Assembly (NCBI RefSeq): GCF_001984825.2
Contig: NZ_CP043318.1
Location: 4,464,001-4,528,000 of the forward strand
From: Enterobacter chengduensis
GTDB taxonomy: Bacteria > Pseudomonadota > Gammaproteobacteria > Enterobacterales > Enterobacteriaceae
DNA: 64,000 bases
Direction of reading: 5' to 3'
Made by a program: the position numbers and the translations under genes. Below, piece after piece: positions 55,852-64,000 of this stretch. Within the stretch, counting starts at the first letter, position 1, and the number at the start of each line of letters is the position of its first letter. The notes under the pieces were generated by a model. That model did not search any database. It saw nothing but the letters and a program-made list of their open reading frames with translations, and had not been told where the DNA came from.

Positions 55852-56423
55852 GTAAAACCAGACGTTGGATTATCATTTTGCTTGCGCTTGTCGCACTGGT
55901 ATTGATTGGCGTGAACCTTGCCGATCGCGACGAAACGCAAACGGAAGCGATCAACAATAACGATCCAACCTATAAAAGCGATCACAGCGACACCGTGGTC
56001 TATAGCCCGGAAGGCGCGCTGAACTATCGCCTGATTGCCCAGCATGTTGAATATTTTTCAGATGACGGTGTTTCATGGTTTACCCAGCCCGTCATGACCA
56101 CATTTGATAAAGACAAAGTGCCGACGTGGTCAATTAAGTCAGATCGGGCAAAACTGACAAATGACCGTATGCTTTATCTGTATGGCCACGTTGAAGTCAA
56201 CGCCCTGACCGCGGACTCACAACTTCGAAAAATTACGACGGATAATGCTCAGATCAACCTGGTTACCCAGGACGTGACCTCGCAGGATCTGGTCACACTG
56301 TATGGCACAACATTTAATTCCAGCGGTTTGAGAATGCGCGGGAACTTACGCAGCAAAAACGCCGAGCTGATTGAAAAGGTTAGAACCTCCTATGAAATTC
56401 AAAACAAACAAACTCAGCCTTAA
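55848..56423 (+). CDS. lptC: LPS export protein LptC
   Basis: 191-residue inner-membrane-anchored bridge component of the LptBFGC-A machine. One N-terminal membrane helix (about residues 7-25) precedes a periplasmic beta-jellyroll (DGVSWFTQPVMTTFDKDK through the C terminus). It overlaps both kdsC (4 bp) and lptA (32 bp). Confidence 0.96.
   Translation: MSKTRRWIIILLALVALVLIGVNLADRDETQTEAINNNDPTYKSDHSDTVVYSPEGALNYRLIAQHVEYFSDDGVSWFTQPVMTTFDKDKVPTWSIKSDRAKLTNDRMLYLYGHVEVNALTADSQLRKITTDNAQINLVTQDVTSQDLVTLYGTTFNSSGLRMRGNLRSKNAELIEKVRTSYEIQNKQTQP
56341..56370 (+). promoter_or_regulatory. Candidate sigma-E promoter for lptA
   Basis: Within lptC, GGAACTT (56341-56347) matches the sigma-E -35 element exactly; GCTGA (56366-56370) is one base from TCTGA but at slightly long spacing (18 bp). 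A sigma-E-dependent lptA promoter inside the preceding gene is known in E. coli. Confidence 0.45.
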
Positions 56424-56946
56424 AGTAATTATCGCCAGCGCGATGCTGGCGACCAGTCTCCCCGCGCTTGCTGTAACGGGCGATACCGACCAGCCGATCC
56501 ATATCGAGTCCGACACTCAGTCCCTCGATATGCAGGGGAACGTCGTCACCTTCACCGGTAACGTCGTCATGACTCAGGGCACCATCAAAATTAACGCCGA
56601 CAAAGTGGTCGTGACCCGTCCGGGTGGCGAGCAGGGCAAAGAGATCATTGATGGTTACGGCAACCCGGCCACCTTCTACCAGATGCAGGACAACGGCAAG
56701 CCGGTGAAAGGCCACGCTTCGCATATGCATTATGAGCTGGCGAAGGACCTTGTCATCCTGACCGGAAATGCGTATCTGGAACAGCTGGACAGCAACATTA
56801 CCGGCGACCAGATCACCTATCTGGTTAAAGAGCAAAAAATGCAGGCCTCGAGCGAGAAAGGCAAACGCGTCACCACCGTACTGGTTCCGTCGCAGCTGCA
56901 GGACAAAGGTAAAGGCCAGGCCCCGGCACAGAAGAAGAGTAACTAA
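56392..56946 (+). CDS. lptA: Periplasmic LPS transport protein LptA
   Basis: 184-residue periplasmic protein that polymerises into the LPS bridge between LptC and LptD. The signal peptide MKFKTNKLSLKVIIASAM ends at LPALA (about residue 27). The OstA/LptA jellyroll has the repeated GNVVTFTGNVVMTQG type strands. The ATG at 56392 is preferred over one at 56371 because it starts the signal peptide. Confidence 0.96.
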   Translation: MKFKTNKLSLKVIIASAMLATSLPALAVTGDTDQPIHIESDTQSLDMQGNVVTFTGNVVMTQGTIKINADKVVVTRPGGEQGKEIIDGYGNPATFYQMQDNGKPVKGHASHMHYELAKDLVILTGNAYLEQLDSNITGDQITYLVKEQKMQASSEKGKRVTTVLVPSQLQDKGKGQAPAQKKSN

Positions 56947-56952
56947 TTCGTT

Positions 56953-57678
56953 ATGGCAACATTAACTGCAAAAAATCTCGCGAAGGCCTACAAGGGCCGC
57001 CGTGTCGTAGAAGATGTCAGTCTGACCGTCAACTCCGGCGAAATTGTAGGGCTGCTTGGCCCGAACGGTGCGGGTAAAACCACCACCTTCTACATGGTCG
57101 TTGGGATTGTGCCGCGCGATGCCGGCAACATTATCATTGACGATGAAGACATCAGCCTGCTGCCGCTGCACGCGCGCGCGCGTCGCGGGATCGGCTATCT
57201 GCCGCAGGAAGCCTCCATTTTCCGTCGTCTTAGCGTTTACGATAACCTGATGGCGGTCCTGCAAATTCGTAACGATCTGACCAGCGAACAGCGTCAGGAC
57301 CGTGCCAACGAGCTGATGGAAGAGTTCCACATTGAGCACCTGCGCGACAGCCTCGGTCAGGCGCTCTCCGGGGGCGAACGCCGTCGTGTTGAGATTGCTC
57401 GCGCGCTGGCCGCCAACCCGAAATTTATCCTGCTGGATGAACCGTTTGCGGGCGTTGACCCGATCTCGGTTATCGACATTAAACGTATCATTGAACACCT
57501 GCGCGACAGCGGGCTTGGCGTACTGATCACCGACCATAACGTCCGTGAAACGCTGGCCGTGTGTGAACGCGCGTATATTGTGAGCCAGGGCAATTTGATC
57601 GCCCACGGTACGCCGCAGCAGATCCTCGAAGACGATCATGTTAAGCGCGTCTATCTTGGGGAAGACTTCAGACTCTGA
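56953..57678 (+). CDS. lptB: LPS export ABC ATPase LptB
   Basis: 241-residue ATPase that powers LPS extraction through LptFG. Walker A is GPNGAGKTT, the Q-loop is [12 protein letters not shown], the signature is [16 protein letters not shown], Walker B is ILLDEPFAG, and the H-loop is ITDHN. E. coli LptB is 241 residues. It sits 6 bp after lptA. Confidence 0.97.
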   Translation: MATLTAKNLAKAYKGRRVVEDVSLTVNSGEIVGLLGPNGAGKTTTFYMVVGIVPRDAGNIIIDDEDISLLPLHARARRGIGYLPQEASIFRRLSVYDNLMAVLQIRNDLTSEQRQDRANELMEEFHIEHLRDSLGQALSGGERRRVEIARALAANPKFILLDEPFAGVDPISVIDIKRIIEHLRDSGLGVLITDHNVRETLAVCERAYIVSQGNLIAHGTPQQILEDDHVKRVYLGEDFRL

Positions 57679-57725
57679 TAGGGTAGAGGTAACGTAACGC
57701 CGAACCGGAGAAAAATGCTCTGAAC

Positions 57726-59159
57726 ATGAAGCAAGGTTTGCAATTAAGGCTCAGCCAACAACTGGCGATGACGCCGCAGCTACAGCAGGCAATTCGCCTG
57801 TTGCAACTGTCCACGTTAGAACTTCAGCAGGAGCTCCAGCAGGCGCTGGACAGTAACCCCCTGCTGGAACAAACCGATCTTCATGACGAGGTAGACACCC
57901 AGCAATCGCAGGATACAGAAGCGCTCGACACCGCGGACGCACTCGAACAAAAAGAGATGCCCGACGAGCTTCCGCTGGATGCCAGCTGGGATGAAATCTA
58001 CACCGCCGGAACGCCTTCCGGTACGCGTGCAGACTACCAGGACGATGAGCTACCGGTTTATCAGGGAGAAACCACCCAGTCGCTGCAGGATTACCTGATG
58101 TGGCAGGTGGAACTGACCCCCTTTTCCGATACCGACCGCGCGATTGCCACCTCCATTGTCGATGCCGTCGATGACACCGGCTATCTGACCGTCACCCTCG
58201 ACGATATTCTGGAAAGCATGGGCGACGATGATATTGAGCTTGAGGAAGTTGAAGCCGTTCTGAAGCGCATCCAGCGTTTCGATCCGGTCGGCGTAGCCGC
58301 AAAAGATCTGCGCGACTGCCTGTTGATCCAGCTTTCTCAGTTCAGCAAAGAGACGCCATGGCTCGACGAGGCGCGCCTAATCATCAGCGATCATCTGGAT
58401 CTGCTGGCGAACCACGATTTCCGCTCCCTGATGCGCGTCACGCGCCTGAAGGAAGAGGTGCTGAAAGAAGCGGTGAACCTGATCCAGTCGCTCGATCCGC
58501 GCCCGGGGCAGTCGATCCAGACCAGCGAGCCGGAATACGTGATCCCGGATGTGCTGGTCAGGAAACACAATGGCCGCTGGGTCGTTGAACTGAATTCAGA
58601 CAGCATTCCTCGCCTGCAAATCAATCAGCAGTATGCCTCCATGTGCACCAGCGTGCGTAACGACTCCGACAATCAATATATTCGCAGCAATCTTCAGGAA
58701 GCGCGATGGCTGATCAAAAGTCTGGAGAGTCGAAATGATACGCTGCTGCGCGTCAGCCGCTGTATTGTCGAACAGCAGCAGGCTTTTTTTGAGCAGGGCG
58801 AAGAGTATATGAAACCGATGGTGCTGGCGGATATCGCCCAGGCCGTCGAGATGCATGAATCAACCATTTCCCGTGTCACCACGCAGAAGTATCTGCACAG
58901 TCCACGCGGTATTTTTGAGCTTAAGTATTTCTTCTCCAGCCATGTGAATACCGAGGGCGGCGGCGAAGCGTCGTCAACGGCCATTCGCGCGCTGGTGAAG
59001 AAGTTGATCGCCGCGGAGAACCCCGCGAAGCCGCTAAGCGACAGTAAGTTAACCACCATGCTGTCCGATCAGGGTATTATGGTGGCGCGCCGTACTGTTG
59101 CGAAGTATCGAGAGTCTTTATCCATTCCGCCGTCCAACCAGCGTAAACAGCTGGTCTGA
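57726..59159 (+). CDS. rpoN: RNA polymerase sigma-54 factor RpoN
   Basis: 477-residue sigma factor for -24/-12 promoters. Region I is Gln/Leu-rich (residues 1-50, [20 protein letters not shown]) and binds activators, region II is acidic, and region III includes the core-binding part. The helix-turn-helix is at [14 protein letters not shown], and the RpoN box [10 protein letters not shown] lies near the C terminus. E. coli RpoN is 477 residues. Start of the rpoN-hpf-ptsN-rapZ-npr nitrogen-PTS cluster. Confidence 0.97.
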   Translation: MKQGLQLRLSQQLAMTPQLQQAIRLLQLSTLELQQELQQALDSNPLLEQTDLHDEVDTQQSQDTEALDTADALEQKEMPDELPLDASWDEIYTAGTPSGTRADYQDDELPVYQGETTQSLQDYLMWQVELTPFSDTDRAIATSIVDAVDDTGYLTVTLDDILESMGDDDIELEEVEAVLKRIQRFDPVGVAAKDLRDCLLIQLSQFSKETPWLDEARLIISDHLDLLANHDFRSLMRVTRLKEEVLKEAVNLIQSLDPRPGQSIQTSEPEYVIPDVLVRKHNGRWVVELNSDSIPRLQINQQYASMCTSVRNDSDNQYIRSNLQEARWLIKSLESRNDTLLRVSRCIVEQQQAFFEQGEEYMKPMVLADIAQAVEMHESTISRVTTQKYLHSPRGIFELKYFFSSHVNTEGGGEASSTAIRALVKKLIAAENPAKPLSDSKLTTMLSDQGIMVARRTVAKYRESLSIPPSNQRKQLV

Positions 59160-59181
59160 CACAACCGATAAGGAAGACACT

Positions 59182-59469
59182 ATGCAGCTCAACATCACTG
59201 GACAAAACGTCGAAATTACTGAGGCTTTACGCGACTTCGTGAACGCGAAGTTTGCAAAACTCGAGCAGTATTTCGAAAGGATTAATCAGGTCTATATTGT
59301 GTTGAAAGTGGAGAAAGTGACTCATATCTCGGATGCCACCCTGCACGTTAACGGGGGTGAATTGCATGCCAGTGCGGAAGGGCAAGACATGTACGCTGCT
59401 ATCGACGGCTTGATTGATAAGCTTGCGCGACAGCTCAATAAACATAAAGATAAACTGAAACAACACTAA
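59182..59469 (+). CDS. hpf: Ribosome hibernation promoting factor HPF (short form)
   Basis: 95-residue protein that binds the 30S decoding region and promotes 100S dimers in stationary phase. It has the S30AE/HPF fold: MQLNITGQNVEITEALRDFV and THISDATLHVNGGELHASAE. The ATG at 59182 has AAGGAAG upstream; an in-frame ATG at 59098 lies inside rpoN. Confidence 0.96.
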   Translation: MQLNITGQNVEITEALRDFVNAKFAKLEQYFERINQVYIVLKVEKVTHISDATLHVNGGELHASAEGQDMYAAIDGLIDKLARQLNKHKDKLKQH

Positions 59470-59500
59470 TTGTCCGGGCAGTTAACGGGTGCAGGACGGC

Positions 59501-59519
59501 CTGTTGTGAAACACAACAG
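59501..59519 (+). other. Perfect hairpin between hpf and ptsN
   Basis: CTGTTGTG / CACAACAG stem of eight pairs with an AAA loop, about 30 bp after hpf and 30 bp before ptsN. It is not followed by a T-run, so mRNA processing or differential stability is more likely than termination. Confidence 0.55.
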
Positions 59520-59551
59520 ACCATTTGTACAGTTAGCGCTTAGGTGAAATT

Positions 59552-60043
59552 ATGATGAACAACGATTCCGCTCTTCAACTGAGCAATGTCCTTAACCAGG
59601 AATGTACCCGCAGTGCGGTTCACTGCCAGAGCAAAAAACGTGCGCTGGAGATTATCAGTGAACTGGCCGCAAAACAGCTTGGCCTGCCGCCGCAGGTGGT
59701 TTTCGAAGCGATTCTGACCCGTGAAAAAATGGGCAGTACCGGTATCGGCAACGGCATCGCGATCCCGCACGGCAAACTGGAAGAGGATACCCTTCGTGCC
59801 GTGGGCGTGTTTGTGCAGCTTGAAACACCCATCGCTTTTGATGCCATTGATAACCAGCCCGTCGATCTCCTCTTCGCGCTGCTGGTGCCTGCCGATCAGA
59901 CGAAAACCCATCTGCATACGCTGTCGTTGGTCGCTAAGCGTCTGGCCGATAAAACCATTTGCCGTCGACTGCGTTCGGCCCAAAGTGATGAAGAGCTCTA
60001 TCAAATTATCACTGAAGCAGAAGGCAATCAGGATGATGCATAA
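59552..60043 (+). CDS. ptsN: Nitrogen-PTS phosphocarrier EIIA(Ntr), PtsN
   Basis: 163-residue EIIA-domain regulator of the nitrogen phosphotransferase chain EI(Ntr)-NPr-EIIA(Ntr). It affects potassium homeostasis and sigma-54-linked processes. Phospho-accepting His73 is in GIGNGIAIPHGKL. E. coli PtsN is 163 residues. It lies downstream of rpoN and hpf. Confidence 0.96.
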   Translation: MMNNDSALQLSNVLNQECTRSAVHCQSKKRALEIISELAAKQLGLPPQVVFEAILTREKMGSTGIGNGIAIPHGKLEEDTLRAVGVFVQLETPIAFDAIDNQPVDLLFALLVPADQTKTHLHTLSLVAKRLADKTICRRLRSAQSDEELYQIITEAEGNQDDA

Positions 60044-60088
60044 CCAGGAGATGGCCTTCACATCTGTTGTCCTGAGGAGAAATGGAAC

Positions 60089-60943
60089 ATGGTGCTGATG
60101 ATTGTCAGCGGTCGTTCAGGGTCGGGGAAATCCGTTGCTCTGCGCGCCCTGGAAGACATGGGTTTTTACTGCGTCGATAACCTGCCGGTCGTGTTATTGC
60201 CTGACCTGGCCCGCACGCTTGCGGAGAGACAAACCTCTGCCGCCGTCAGCATCGACGTCCGTAACATGCCGGAATCGCCAGAGATCTTCGAACAGGCCAT
60301 GAGCAACCTGCCTGACGCGTTCTCGCCTCAGCTGCTGTTCCTCGATGCCGATCGCAATACGCTGATTCGCCGCTACAGCGATACCCGTCGTTTGCACCCG
60401 CTATCCAGTAAGAACCTCTCTCTGGAGAGCGCGATCGATGAAGAGAGCGACCTGCTGGAGCCGCTGCGCTCTCGTGCCGACCTGATTGTCGATACCTCTG
60501 AGATGTCCGTTCACGAGCTGGCGGAAATGCTGCGTACCCGGCTGCTGGGCAAGCGCGAGCGTGAACTGACGATGGTGTTCGAATCCTTCGGCTTTAAGCA
60601 CGGTATTCCGATCGATGCGGATTATGTTTTCGACGTGCGCTTCCTGCCCAACCCGCACTGGGATCCAAAGCTGCGTCCCATGACCGGCCTGGATAAACCC
60701 GTCGCGGCCTTCCTCGACCGGCACACAGAAGTTCACAATTTTATCTACCAGACGCGAAGCTACCTTGAGCTATGGTTACCTATGCTGGAGACAAACAATC
60801 GTAGCTATCTGACGGTGGCGATTGGCTGTACCGGCGGTAAACATCGTTCGGTTTACATCGCCGAACAGCTGGCCGACTATTTCCGCTCGCGCGGGAAGAA
60901 CGTTCAGTCCCGTCATCGCACGCTGGAAAAACGTAAAACATGA
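60089..60943 (+). CDS. rapZ: RNase adaptor protein RapZ
   Basis: 284-residue RNA-binding adaptor that directs RNase E to the small RNA GlmZ and senses glucosamine-6-P. The Walker A motif SGRSGSGKS is at residues 7-15. The C-terminal domain with [20 protein letters not shown] binds RNA and the sugar phosphate. The ATPase motif is conserved. It overlaps npr by 4 bp. Confidence 0.96.
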   Translation: MVLMIVSGRSGSGKSVALRALEDMGFYCVDNLPVVLLPDLARTLAERQTSAAVSIDVRNMPESPEIFEQAMSNLPDAFSPQLLFLDADRNTLIRRYSDTRRLHPLSSKNLSLESAIDEESDLLEPLRSRADLIVDTSEMSVHELAEMLRTRLLGKRERELTMVFESFGFKHGIPIDADYVFDVRFLPNPHWDPKLRPMTGLDKPVAAFLDRHTEVHNFIYQTRSYLELWLPMLETNNRSYLTVAIGCTGGKHRSVYIAEQLADYFRSRGKNVQSRHRTLEKRKT

Positions 60944-61212
60944 CCGTAAAACAAACCGTTGAGATCACCAACAAGCTGGGCATGCATGCGCGCCCGGCGA
61001 TGAAGCTGTTCGAGCTGATGCAGGGTTTCGATGCAGAGGTTCTGTTGCGCAATGACGAAGGCACTGAGGCGGAGGCGAACAGCGTCATCGCGCTACTGAT
61101 GCTGGACTCTGCCAAAGGGCGCCAGATTGAAGTCGAAGCCACCGGCCCTCAGGAAGAGGAAGCGCTGGCGGCGGTGATTGCCCTGTTTAACGCCGGGTTT
61201 GACGAAGACTAA
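60940..61212 (+). CDS. npr: Nitrogen-PTS HPr-like phosphocarrier NPr
   Basis: 90-residue HPr-family protein that passes phosphate from EI(Ntr) to PtsN and feeds into RapZ control. The active His16 is in [16 protein letters not shown]. coli NPr (PtsO) is 90 residues. Its ATG overlaps the rapZ stop (ATGA), showing coupling. Last gene of the rightward rpoN cluster; a REP element follows. Confidence 0.96.
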   Translation: MTVKQTVEITNKLGMHARPAMKLFELMQGFDAEVLLRNDEGTEAEANSVIALLMLDSAKGRQIEVEATGPQEEEALAAVIALFNAGFDED

Positions 61213-61225
61213 CACTCGCCACGTC

Positions 61226-61256
61226 GGCGGGTGGCGCTGCGCTTACCCGCCCTACA
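61226..61256 (+). repeat. REP-type palindrome at the npr/mtgA junction
   Basis: Copy 6 of the family (GGCGGGTGGCGCTGCGCTTA, then CCCGCCCTACA). Its last bases overlap the mtgA TAG stop codon (61252-61254) between the convergent genes. Confidence 0.75.
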
Positions 61257-61977
61257 TTAAGTTGTTACGCTGCATAAACCCTTCCCCGCCCAGCTGATTC
61301 ATCTGGCGCATGATCCATGCCTGCCTGCTTCGCACGTACCCTGATGGAGCATTGGCTTTAAAGCGGATGGGATTCGGTAAAACCGCGGCCAATAGCGCGG
61401 CTTCTGACATGCTCAGGCGGCTGGCTGGCTTATTGAAATACCGCTGGGCGGCAGCTTCGACACCAAAAATACCGTCGCCAAACTCAGCGACGTTGAGATA
61501 AACGGTCAGGATCCGTTTCTTGCTCCATACCGTTTCCATCCCCAGGGTCAACCCCGCTTCCAGCCCTTTACGCACCCAGCTTCGACCATCCCATAAAAAC
61601 AGGTTTTTGGCCGTCTGCTGCGACAACGTTGACGCGCCGCGGACGCGGTTTTCATGGCGTTCGTTGTGGGCCAGCGCCTTTTCAATCGCGGCCACATCAA
61701 ACCCCCAGTGCTCCGGGAATTTCTGGTCCTCCGCCGCAATCACCGCCAGCCCCATGAACGGTGAAATCTCGTCCATGCTCACCCAGTCAGAGTGGGCAAC
61801 ATAGCTAAAATCGCCGCTGAACCACGCGCCGAGCTGGCGCTCAACCATCACGGCAGAGAACGGCACCGGCAAAATGCTGAACACCGCCAGTCCGCCGCCC
61901 CAGAACACCGCCAGCACGAGGAAGAGGCGCAAAAGAAGGTATTTCATCCATTTTCCTGCGGAAGCGTGTCGCCTCAT
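61252..61977 (-). CDS. mtgA: Monofunctional peptidoglycan glycosyltransferase MtgA
   Basis: 241-residue GT51-family enzyme that polymerises lipid II into glycan strands. One N-terminal membrane helix (about residues 14-36) is followed by the catalytic Glu in [16 protein letters not shown], and by [16 protein letters not shown] and [22 protein letters not shown]. coli MtgA is 242 residues. It overlaps elbB by 4 bp; its stop codon lies within a REP element. Confidence 0.95.
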   Translation of the reverse strand: MRRHASAGKWMKYLLLRLFLVLAVFWGGGLAVFSILPVPFSAVMVERQLGAWFSGDFSYVAHSDWVSMDEISPFMGLAVIAAEDQKFPEHWGFDVAAIEKALAHNERHENRVRGASTLSQQTAKNLFLWDGRSWVRKGLEAGLTLGMETVWSKKRILTVYLNVAEFGDGIFGVEAAAQRYFNKPASRLSMSEAALLAAVLPNPIRFKANAPSGYVRSRQAWIMRQMNQLGGEGFMQRNNLM

Positions 61978-62627
61978 TCCGTCAGCACCAGCACGCGGGC
62001 TACCAGCTTTTCAATACCTGCGGCAGCTTCTGCGATGTTATTCGCCAGCATATACGCCGGCGTGGTGACAATTTTGTTATCTTCATCAACCACAATGTCA
62101 TCAACCGGGCACGGAACGTGTTCGCCCCCCATTTCCTCGACGATCTCTGCGGTATCAATATCCGTCCCGATAGTCAGGCGCAGCGGAAAATCAAAAATCC
62201 TCGGCAGCATTGCCGGCGCGATGCAGATAAAGCCCAGCGGTTTTCCTGCTGCATGCATGGCCTGCGACAGCGCCTTAAGATGAGGATCGATCTGGCACTC
62301 CGCCCCCTGTGCGGCAAAGGTACTGAGATTTTTGGCCGCGCCAAAGCCACCCGGCACAATGAGCGCATCAAGCTCTGTAGGGTCTGCCTGAATAAGAGGA
62401 TGGATATCGCCGCGCGCAATACGCGCGGCCTCAATCAGTACGTTGCGGGTTTCCGCCATCGGCTCGCCGGTCAGATGATTAATCACATCCGCCTGGTTTT
62501 TATCGGGCGCAAAACAGATCGCCTCTGCCCCCTGTTTAGCCAGGGCCAGCAGCGTAATGACGGCTTCATGTATCTCAGAACCATCGTAAACACCGCATCC
62601 GCTCAGCACGACACCAATCTTTTTCAT
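61974..62627 (-). CDS. elbB: DJ-1/PfpI-family isoprenoid-associated protein ElbB
   Basis: 217-residue class I glutamine-amidotransferase-like/DJ-1 family protein; E. coli ElbB is reported to have glyoxalase activity and to influence isoprenoid synthesis. The nucleophile region is GFICIAPAM, with [14 protein letters not shown] upstream. Two adjacent ATG codons are possible (62630 or 62627) after AAGGA; I use the second, giving [12 protein letters not shown] as in E. coli. Upstream of mtgA in one unit. Confidence 0.93.
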   Translation of the reverse strand: MKKIGVVLSGCGVYDGSEIHEAVITLLALAKQGAEAICFAPDKNQADVINHLTGEPMAETRNVLIEAARIARGDIHPLIQADPTELDALIVPGGFGAAKNLSTFAAQGAECQIDPHLKALSQAMHAAGKPLGFICIAPAMLPRIFDFPLRLTIGTDIDTAEIVEEMGGEHVPCPVDDIVVDEDNKIVTTPAYMLANNIAEAAAGIEKLVARVLVLTE

Positions 62628-62711
62628 CATGACAATCCTTTTCTGCAACTTGCTGAAGCACATTAATAATTTTGATTAAAACGCTATGCTTCACACATTT
62701 CACTGATTCAT

Positions 62712-62740
62712 GTAACAAACCATTTAAGATTTGCTATCTT
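62712..62740 (+). promoter_or_regulatory. arcZ promoter
   Basis: -35-like GTAACA (62712-62717), 17 bp, -10 TATCTT (62735-62740), six bases before the predicted arcZ start at 62747. ArcA repression is known in E. coli; an ArcA box was not scored here. Confidence 0.55.
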
Positions 62741-62746
62741 ATCTGC

Positions 62747-62869
62747 GTGCGGCCTAAATTTTTCAGGCGGCGCCCTTTCGAAAATAACTTTAAAAAACAG
62801 GCGCAGCCACGATTTCCCTGGTGTTGGCGCAGTGTTCGCGCACCCCGGTTAAGCCGGGGTCATTTTTTT
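62747..62869 (+). ncRNA. arcZ: Hfq-dependent small RNA ArcZ
   Basis: About 122-nt small RNA in the elbB-arcB gap on the strand opposite both. The 5' end GTGCGGCCT and the conserved 3' part GATTTCCCTGGTGTTGGCGC followed by the GCGCACCCCGG stem match E. coli ArcZ (SraH/RyhA). The latter is the processed, seed-bearing form that activates rpoS and represses motility and other targets. It ends with CCCCGG-TTAAG-CCGGGG-TCA and T7. The last bases are antisense to the arcB stop region. Confidence 0.9.
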
Positions 62870-64000
62870 CTGGCGTCGACCCAGGCTTTAAGCACCGCAA
62901 CATCGTTTTGCCACTCTTGCTTCATCTCTTCAACCCAATCACCCACGTTATCTTCCCATGCAGGTAAATCAGGCGACTGAATCTGTTGACCCAGTTGCTG
63001 CAGGTGGCGCAACCCAACCGAGCCGGCTGCACCTTTGATTTTATGACCTTCTTCCACGATGCCCTTCCGGTCGCGCGCCGTCAGGTTTGATTCCAGCACG
63101 CTCAGATAGCCCGGCATCATTTTTTCGAACACCGCCAGGCCGTCGGTAATCAGTTTCGGGCCGACCAGATCGATGTACTGCTCCAGCATCGCGGTATCGA
63201 GTATCGTTTGGGCTTTTGCGCTATCAACAGACGTCATGGTGCTCTCCTCTTCATCATGGGTGTCCCAGAACTTTTTGATCATAGCGGTCAGAGCAGGCAC
63301 CGCCAGCGGCTTGCTGAGTACATCGTCCATACCGGCATCGAGATACTCTTTTTTATCTTTCAGTACGTTCGCCGTGAGCGCCACCAGCGGCGGCAGTTCG
63401 TCGGCCGCATACTGACGCGTCAGCTCACGCGAGATATCCAGCCCGGTCATATCCGGCAGCTGAATATCCAGCAGGACAAGATCGTATTCGCCCGGTTTAA
63501 ACATTTCGAGCGCGGCCTTTCCGGTCATCGCGACATCCACGCTATTGCCCAGTTTTTCCAGCACGGAGCGCGCCACGATCACGTTCAGCTCAATATCTTC
63601 CACCAGCAGGACGTGCAGGGCAGGCAGCGGCATATCGTCGTTTTCAAACGTATCTTCTACCTCTTCCGCCACCGCCGGCGCATGCACCGTCAGCGTGAAG
63701 GTAGACCCTTTGCCCGGCTGGCTGGCCACGGAGATATCGCCCCCCATACTCTTCGCCAGCCGTTTAGAGACCGCCAGGCCAATGCCCGTCCCGGTCGCCG
63801 GTTTCCCGCCGTTGCTGTCCTTCACCTGATAGTACATGGCGAAGATCTTGTCCTGCTCCTCCAGCGGAATACCCATCCCGGAGTCTTCCACCTCGAAGTG
63901 CAGCATGTCGCCTTCGTCATAGCGGATGCGTACCGCCACCTGCCCCTTCTGGGTAAATTTCACCGCGTTGCTGATCAGGTTCCACAGGATCTGGCGCAGT
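62860..64000 (-). CDS. arcB: Anaerobic sensor kinase ArcB, C-terminal half
   Basis: Hybrid kinase of the ArcBA redox system, cut by the right end of the window; about 379 C-terminal residues of an expected 778 are present. Visible in order: N box LWNLISNAVKF, G1 DSGMGIP and G2 GTGIGLAVSKRL of the ATPase domain, the receiver with phospho-Asp in YDLVLLDIQLPDMTG, and the HPt domain with His in EEGHKIKGAAGSVGL. The membrane and PAS parts and the first His lie outside. The stop codon TGA at 62862-62860 overlaps the arcZ terminator. Confidence 0.96.
   Translation of the reverse strand, partial: LRQILWNLISNAVKFTQKGQVAVRIRYDEGDMLHFEVEDSGMGIPLEEQDKIFAMYYQVKDSNGGKPATGTGIGLAVSKRLAKSMGGDISVASQPGKGSTFTLTVHAPAVAEEVEDTFENDDMPLPALHVLLVEDIELNVIVARSVLEKLGNSVDVAMTGKAALEMFKPGEYDLVLLDIQLPDMTGLDISRELTRQYAADELPPLVALTANVLKDKKEYLDAGMDDVLSKPLAVPALTAMIKKFWDTHDEEESTMTSVDSAKAQTILDTAMLEQYIDLVGPKLITDGLAVFEKMMPGYLSVLESNLTARDRKGIVEEGHKIKGAAGSVGLRHLQQLGQQIQSPDLPAWEDNVGDWVEEMKQEWQNDVAVLKAWVDARKK

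Noticed and set aside
62672..62980. 102-codon plus-strand frame before arcB
   Set aside because: It crosses the arcZ gene and terminator and the arcB 3' end; the small RNA accounts for the sequence.

Overview
This is a chromosomal, housekeeping-rich window from an enteric gammaproteobacterium, most likely Enterobacter or a close relative such as Leclercia or Lelliottia. Nearly every protein matches an E. coli K-12 counterpart in length and sequence. Gene order follows the E. coli tdc-rnpB-gar-yra/yhb-deaD-pnp-infB-argG-ftsH-dacB-obgE-mla-kds-lpt-rpoN-arcB segment. The departures are that garP and garK are missing and that a two-component system sits between dacB and obgE. The genus call is inference from gene order and general similarity; no marker search was run.

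Layout. 1-2.2 kb: tdcB fragment, tdcA with a CRP-type promoter, an AT-rich spacer and RNase P RNA. 2.2-5.9 kb: galactarate catabolism (garR, garL, divergent garD). 6-18 kb: rsmI, lpoA, yraN, diaA, dolP, yraQ, yraR, yhbO, yhbP, yhbQ, yhbS, and the O2-independent ubiquinone genes ubiT and ubiUV, then yhbW. 18-19.4 kb: tryptophan permease mtr with a TrpR operator. 19.5-31.8 kb: a long leftward block initiator tRNA-rimP-nusA-infB-rbfA-truB-rpsO-pnp-nlpI-yrbN-deaD covering transcription, translation and RNA decay. 32-39.7 kb: argG, leuU tRNA, secG, glmM, folP, ftsH, rlmE, yhbY. 39.7-46.5 kb: greA, dacB with a PmrAB-like two-component pair, then obgE, yhbE, rpmA, rplU.

46.7-53.1 kb: ispB, sfsB, murA, ibaG and the mlaFEDCB lipid-transport operon. 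53.3-61.2 kb: a rightward envelope and regulation block yrbG-kdsD-kdsC-lptC-lptA-lptB-rpoN-hpf-ptsN-rapZ-npr. 61.2-64 kb: mtgA, elbB, the small RNA arcZ, and the 3' half of arcB cut by the window end.

The genes converge on envelope building: peptidoglycan (glmM, murA, dacB, lpoA, mtgA), LPS (kdsD, kdsC, lptABC) and outer-membrane lipid homeostasis (mla, dolP, nlpI). They are interleaved with the transcription and translation machinery. I found no prophage, insertion sequence, CRISPR array, integron or defence island. Non-coding features worth reading are arcZ, a probable SraG, a GraL-like greA leader, the small yrbN gene, six REP-type palindromes, and unexplained repeats in the gar, yhbW and sfsB promoter regions.
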